A DNA stretch of 64,000 nt, taken from NCBI GenBank assembly GCA_947179485.1, contig OX359246.1, forward strand, positions 52,369,632 through 52,433,631, given 5' to 3'. Source of the stretch: Allacma fusca. Taxonomy: Eukaryota > Arthropoda > Collembola > Symphypleona > Sminthuridae. This document shows, in pieces, positions 59,366 through 64,000 of the stretch (positions are counted from its first letter, which is position 1; every line of letters starts with the position of its first letter). Under the pieces are notes generated by a model. The model was not told where the DNA came from. It did not search any database and saw only the letters and a program-made list of their open reading frames with translations. The position numbers were made by a program, and so were the translations under genes.

Positions 59366-59743
59366 TAAACAAACAGAAAATGCATAATATGAAAACACTT
59401 GGTAAATGCAAAAATCTATTTTCATGCCACTGTCAGCATTTTATTATTATTGGATATGCGTGCATTCCTTTACAAGAATTCGAGATGGACGTTGTCTTTA
59501 GCTGACATTACGTGCAGTTTCGTCTAGTGACCATTCCACTGCATTTTGCTCAAAACTAAAACTTTATTGAATTTTGAGAAGTACGTTTAGCCAATAGTGG
59601 GATACGAAGAAAGGTATACCCCAAGGCAACCATGGAAACATCAACATCCAACAGCAATTCAGATTCAGGAGAGAATATTTCAGTTATACAGAACAAGCCG
59701 GATGCGTCGAAACAAAATTCACGAATCCATATCTTTGGTTTAC

Positions 59744-60785
59744 GTGGTTAATCTTTATTAAACAAGCTAAATTATATGCAAGCTTTCGACATCTAACAGA
59801 CTGTCATCCTCAGGCACTAAAAATCAAGTGACAGATAAATTCACCCAATGGAAAAAATATACAATTTTTTAAAAATAATTTTTGACGATTGCTATTTTTT
59901 AAAAATTAGCAGTTAGAATTTTCTGAATTAATGGCTTCCATGCAAGATCTAATAAAAAACCATCATTGACGTTCATCAATTTTCTGTCGGATTGTTGTAT
60001 TATTAGACCCTCCTTAATTTGCCTCAAAAATTGATTTGGTTCTCTTATAATTGACTTGGCATTATCCCAATCGATGGAATGATTTCTATTGTTGTAAATG
60101 TCGAGCAACAGCTGATTTCTCACGGTTCTTCAAACGAACATGGTTCATATGTTCTTTCAGTCGTATGTGTAATGGACGATAAGTTTCACCGTAATAAATT
60201 TTTCCACATGAATTACATGGAATCTTATATATGACGTGATTTTCATTTTCTTTTTTGTCCTTGATTCGGTTTAACATACTTTTGATTTTCTTACCAGACA
60301 GGAATGTTATTTTCCATTGAAATTTTCTTCTTAGTAGTCCGCTAATTCTATTTGATAATTTACCCAGAAATGGAAGGGGAATCCACTTGGTATCTTCTTC
60401 GGGTTCTTCTTCTGTTCTTTCTATCCGAATATCAAGTTGAGAGTCGGTAATGATAGGAGGCTGTTCATTTCTTGTGGATAAATTATTCTGATTTGTCATG
60501 TTGGACATATTTTTTGCTGAATGATTTAAATTTTATACGCATTCTATTTAATGGCTCGAAATTAGACTAGATGGGTATCCATTTCGCTGTAAGATTGTTT
60601 TAACATGCAGGATTTCATCTTGTAAGTAATCTTTATGAAATACGGAAAAAGCTCGGAATAGTAAAATGTCAATAACGGAGATCTTATTTGACTGATGATG
60701 ATATGATTGATAGTGTAAATATCGATCTGTATGAGTCTTCTTTCTGTACACTTTGGTCTTAATTGTGCCATCTTGTTGCCTGTGT
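59744..60785 (-). mobile_element. Penelope-like retroelement, 3' portion
   Basis: On the minus strand: end of the reverse transcriptase at 60780-60550 (VYRKKTHTDRYLHYQ, KISVIDILLFRAFSVFHKDY, LQRNGYPSSL), a linker, then a GIY-YIG endonuclease at 60300-60090 (HVIYKIPCNSCGKIYYGETY, RPLHIRLKEHMNHVRLKNRE). The 3' flank has TGCCTGAGGATGACAGTC and TGTCGAAAGC, a terminal-repeat feature of these elements. The catalytic RT core is absent, so it is 5'-truncated; frames change near 60530 and 60110. Confidence 0.88.
59899..60508 (-). pseudogene. Penelope GIY-YIG endonuclease region
   Basis: Acidic linker (IERTEEEPEEDTKWIPLPF), then the GIY-YIG fold with VIYKIPC and KIYYGET as the two strands and RPLHIRLKEH as the Arg helix; a shift near 60110 leads to LLLDIYNNRNHSIDWDNAKS and a stop. 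It would nick target DNA during retrotransposition. Confidence 0.85.
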
Positions 60786-60961
60786 ATTATAATTAAAATT
60801 CACGAAATCGAGGAAACCCAACAACTATGTGTTGCTAGTATTATGCTTACTTTACTTGGATAATAGATCCGAAAGATCCCGCGACGGGGAAGTCGAGATA
60901 TTAGGTAAAACATTGCGGGTGAGAGCTAATAAAAATTATTAATAATTATAAATAAAAGGAA

Positions 60962-62215
60962 ACTAAAGGAAAATTGAATAGAAACCTACAATCCAGCAAA
61001 AGTAACATCAGCTTTATTATTGACTACTGGACATCTAGCTATCAGGATCCATTTCAGGGAGTTATTGCCTCTTATTTTAATAATCATTGGGAACTATGTA
61101 CAACAGTAATCGATTTGACACAACTACACGGACGTCATACTTGTGAAAACATCAGTGAAGCGTTTGCAAGCGTTCTGACAGATTTTGAGTTATGGAACAA
61201 CTTCCTGGCTTTAACGACAGACAACGCTAACAATATGGATACGATGTTTTCACATTTCGATAAGTTAGCTGCTGATAAAGGTTCCAGTTTTAGTTCCGTA
61301 TATCACAGTGTGCGATGTTTTGCACACATATTAAATCTATGTTGCAAAAAATAACAAAACACAATACATTCGAAGAAGAATATGATGAGGATACAGAAAC
61401 AAGCGATGGTCAGGTAGAAGTCATTGTGCATCATTCGAAGTCTTACATCAAAAAGGTTATCGGAAAAATTCGATCAGCTGTAATTTGTATAAGAGCATCT
61501 CCACAACGTCAAATTGTTAAAAAGTTCTGTGAGGTCAGCAATATTTCATTTAAAATGCTCATTAGAGTTATCGACTTTAGGTGGAACTCTACTTTGCTGT
61601 TGTTAGAAAGAGCGCGTGAAATTAAAGTACCTTCAGAAGCTACACATAATTCGTTCCAGCACTTCGAACCAAAGTCCTGACGCATGATGATTGGGAAAAC
61701 ATTGTTCTTCTTATCGGAGTATAAAGCTTTCGTGAAGCTAATTAAGTTTTGTCAAACCAAAATTCTCCTACACTTTCACAAACGTCTACCATTTATTCTG
61801 CTTTGTTCGACCATTTGAAGAAATACATCCAAAGCACAACAACCCGGTCGTCGAAGAATTCTAATGAATCAAGCTATCCTAATTGGCTTCGAGAAGAAAG
61901 GGAGAAATTCAGTAAACATTATCCTTCCTCAGATAGCGAGGTCTACCTTATTAGCTCAAGTAAGATTTATAATGGGTTCTGTTTTACTTCTTGTGTCTTC
62001 TCGGTTTTTATTGCAGTCTAAAATATATTTCGATCGATATAGCACTGGACCCGCGCTGCAAGCTGGAATGTTTTAAAAATGCAAATTGGAAGAAAGAATG
62101 GATATATAATTGCAAGAAAACCGTCGCTGAGGTTTGGCGAACGAAATACAAAGGCTGCGAATACAGTTACACCATGTGTAGCATTTCTTTTGTAACGATG
62201 GAGATTATGTAAGTG
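60962..62215 (+). pseudogene. hAT transposase (BED-type family), broken and incomplete
   Basis: Catalytic-domain blocks: NISFIIDYWTSSYQDPFQGV, ALTTDNANNMDTMFSH, YHSVRCFAHILNLCCKK, a KSYIKKVIGKIRSAVICIR helix, FKMLIRVIDFRWNSTLLLLE, and ALDPRCKLECFKNANWKKEW. These are the RNase-H-like DDE blocks of hAT transposases. Frame changes near 61330, 61700 and 62010 break the reading. The N-terminal BED finger and C-terminal dimerisation motif were not found. It is a possible source type for the non-autonomous hAT elements here, but its ends were not matched to theirs. Confidence 0.85.
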
Positions 62216-62635
62216 AGAGACGTCACGGATTAGCTGCTAAATTATTACGGCGTGTTTGTGCTTGAAGAACTAGAATCAGGACAAATGTTCAAAACTTGAA
62301 AATGAATTGCTACGAGAATGTCTGTTATAAAACATTGGGTCCGGAAAGTGAGGACATTGGTTTGTAAAAGTTCCTGAAAATTCAAGACTAGCGGTATACG
62401 AAGAATTGTGTACGCCTTTTGCTGTTTTATTAGGACACATTATATTATTACTTACTGTACAATTGGTACAGCATACAATGTAAAATGAAAAAATATTTTA
62501 AAAATGAAACTAAAGCTAAATTTACTACTTATGTTATTAGTACTACACGATTTATACTCGCAACTATAATACAACAATATTCAACTTCGAAACCCACATC
62601 ACAAGGGACTACATCTACAAAAGGTTAAAGCATCT
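62216..62635. other. AT-rich flank of the hAT transposase remnant
   Basis: Probably the decayed 3' part of the transposase gene. No recognisable motif. Confidence 0.4.
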
Positions 62636-62830
62636 TTAAACGTATGGACCCATTGATGGCAGACCCTTGCAAACTTGATTATCTTTACCAAGGATTACCA
62701 ACTGATTTATCCTGGAGTATACAACTGAAACTTGGAGCTGATGGTACTATTCCACAACTCCAGAAGCAGTTAGACTTGTAAACCACCAAACTCCAAGCTC
62801 ATAACTTACTCACGAAACAGCAAGTACATC
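62636..62830 (+). pseudogene. Possible LTR-retrotransposon gag scrap
   Basis: KRMDPLMADPCKLDYLYQGL followed by PTDLSWSIQLKLGADG resembles the gag capsid region in which DPxM precedes K(L/I)xYLxxGL. One stop after QLDL. No pol sequence or LTR nearby. Confidence 0.3.
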
Positions 62831-62849
62831 CCAGTGTTACGACCAAATG

Positions 62850-63260
62850 CAAATAATATTTGAAAATTCAATTTCAAATGCGAATCAAACTAAATACAAA
62901 TATACATTTTCTAATAAATTGGTTTATCGAATCAAATTCGGTTGTGTCTGTAATTTGAAATTGGTTTTAAAATGCGGATGAACTTCAAATCAAATGATTT
63001 TATCATTTGAAAACCAAATCAATTTCGAATCCAGATTGACTTAATGCAAAATTTCAATTTGAAATTGGTTTTGAACTTGGGTTTAACTGTATCGCATAAA
63101 GTCTAAAACATTGAAATCTTCTGGACTATTGAACGATCGATTTGTGGATGACTTACAAGCATTGCATTATTTGCAGTTACTGACAATTGCTTGCCACGTG
63201 TTTCTTACGATTACAGTTGCGATCACGATTTCACTTGATTTCTAATACCACTTTTGCAGC
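62850..63260. other. AT-rich repeat-like stretch
   Basis: Repeated and inverted AAATTGGTTT/AATCAAAT words at 62860-63085 suggest a decayed element, without definable ends. Confidence 0.35.
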
Positions 63261-63312
63261 ATATCGTACCAGGTACCAAAATTATTATAAAATAAAATTC
63301 AAATTGAACAGG

Positions 63313-63348
63313 AAGATACTCAAGATCCAGCAGTTGACGAAACGCAAG
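63313..63348 (+). CDS. Possible small host exon
   Basis: Between an AACAG acceptor and a GTAATT donor, 36 bp read EDTQDPAVDETQ. Too short to assign. It is listed because another exon-like segment follows at 63753 on the same strand. Confidence 0.2.
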
Positions 63349-63752
63349 TAATTCATGCTCAAAATACACATCCATCGCCCACGATCATTTCAAAATCAAA
63401 CATTAAGTTAACATACACAGCAATTACTAACGAGTGTACAAACAATATGTTAAACAATTAACATACTTTTACTTATAGTTCTTGAATGCGAAGCCGGTCC
63501 GAATTTTTAAACAAGAAAAAAAATGAGTATGTATTCAAAAGACAAGTAAACTAGTTGATTAGTTTTATTTTTTAAAGATCCCAAGTGCACCTCTAGTAAT
63601 ATGTTGGCACACCTAATTTAATTAAATGCTTTTTTGTCCTTTCCTTTTTGATTCATGCTTTATACACGGTAATTTAGGACTATTAAAACATAGTGGACAT
63701 CCCCAAAGAAATGCCCACTAATGTTGAACTTGAACAATGTTCTGTTTAACAG

Positions 63753-63842
63753 TCAAATGGGCCGGCCTAATCTTGAATCAATGAATGAATTGGAAGCGTA
63801 TTTAGCTTCGTCCAGTGCCGCTTCCTCATCTCTGCAAAATGG
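63753..63842 (+). CDS. Possible host exon
   Basis: A TTTAACAG acceptor, then QMGRPNLESMNELEAYLASS and SAASSSLQN, then a GGGGTACTT donor. Ser/Ala-rich and without a known domain. The frame is open throughout. Confidence 0.3.
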
Positions 63843-64000
63843 GGTACTTTGGTGGTGGAAGTTTATTATTTAAATTAGAACTAATACACAATAAATAAGT
63901 TGAACAACTATTTTGGCAGCTTCTAACTTGTTTTACGACAATGAACACTCATTCCATAATGTGTCAAAAATATTTAGATTTGCTTAGGAGCTTCAACAGC

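Noticed and set aside
1-64000. CRISPR arrays, prokaryotic operons or toxin-antitoxin genes
   Set aside because: The regular 37/40-bp array has no spacers, genes have introns, and all other content is eukaryotic.

Overview
The window is eukaryotic and most likely comes from an invertebrate animal, probably an arthropod. It is AT-rich. Its genes have short introns with GT-AG ends, and about two thirds of the sequence is mobile DNA. No prokaryotic layout, rRNA, tRNA or CRISPR array was seen. The group is inferred only from gene families: an animal ATG9, and Polinton, BEL/Pao, Penelope, LINE and hAT elements.

Layout. (1) 1-5.3 kb: the 3' two thirds of ATG9 on +, eleven exons, apparently intact; its introns hold a minisatellite and a near-perfect palindrome. 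(2) 5.8-6.9 kb: a non-autonomous hAT element. (3) 8.9-10.0 kb: a C2H2 zinc-finger gene on -. (4) 10-17 kb: non-coding sequence with a TIR element, candidate Helitron ends and another hAT-like element. (5) 17.2-19.6 kb: the C-terminal part, on -, of a large uncharacterised animal protein family (N-terminal C2H2 fingers, C-terminal SAMD3-like region). (6) 20.5-23.5 kb: a decayed Polinton (Maverick) virion block on +: penton-like protein, basic core protein, major capsid protein, adenain-type protease. (7) 23.9-34.2 kb: nested hAT elements, a LINE and a Tc1/mariner scrap. (8) 34.2-43.7 kb: unrecognised genes, one apparently split by a 6.7-kb BEL/Pao retrotransposon. (9) 43.7-53.0 kb: Polinton packaging ATPase and protein-primed DNA polymerase B on -, the latter split by a second LINE. 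(10) 53.2-56.9 kb: four unrecognised ORFs on +, starting divergently from polB. (11) 56.9-57.9 kb: the N-terminal C2H2 part of the family seen in (5), same strand. (12) 58.5-62.4 kb: hAT-like elements, a Penelope-like 3' end and a hAT transposase remnant. (13) 62.4-64 kb: a possible gag scrap and possible host exons.

Interpretation. The capsid block and the ATPase/polymerase block are 20 kb apart, but removing the recognisable younger insertions leaves roughly 19 kb between 20.2 and 57 kb, a normal Polinton length. The simplest reading is one old Polinton, swollen by insertions, lying inside a C2H2/SAMD3-like gene whose two halves flank it in the same orientation. Polinton terminal repeats and the integrase were not found, so this is inference. 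Every recognised Polinton gene carries stops or frameshifts; only ATG9 and the 8.9-kb zinc-finger gene look intact.
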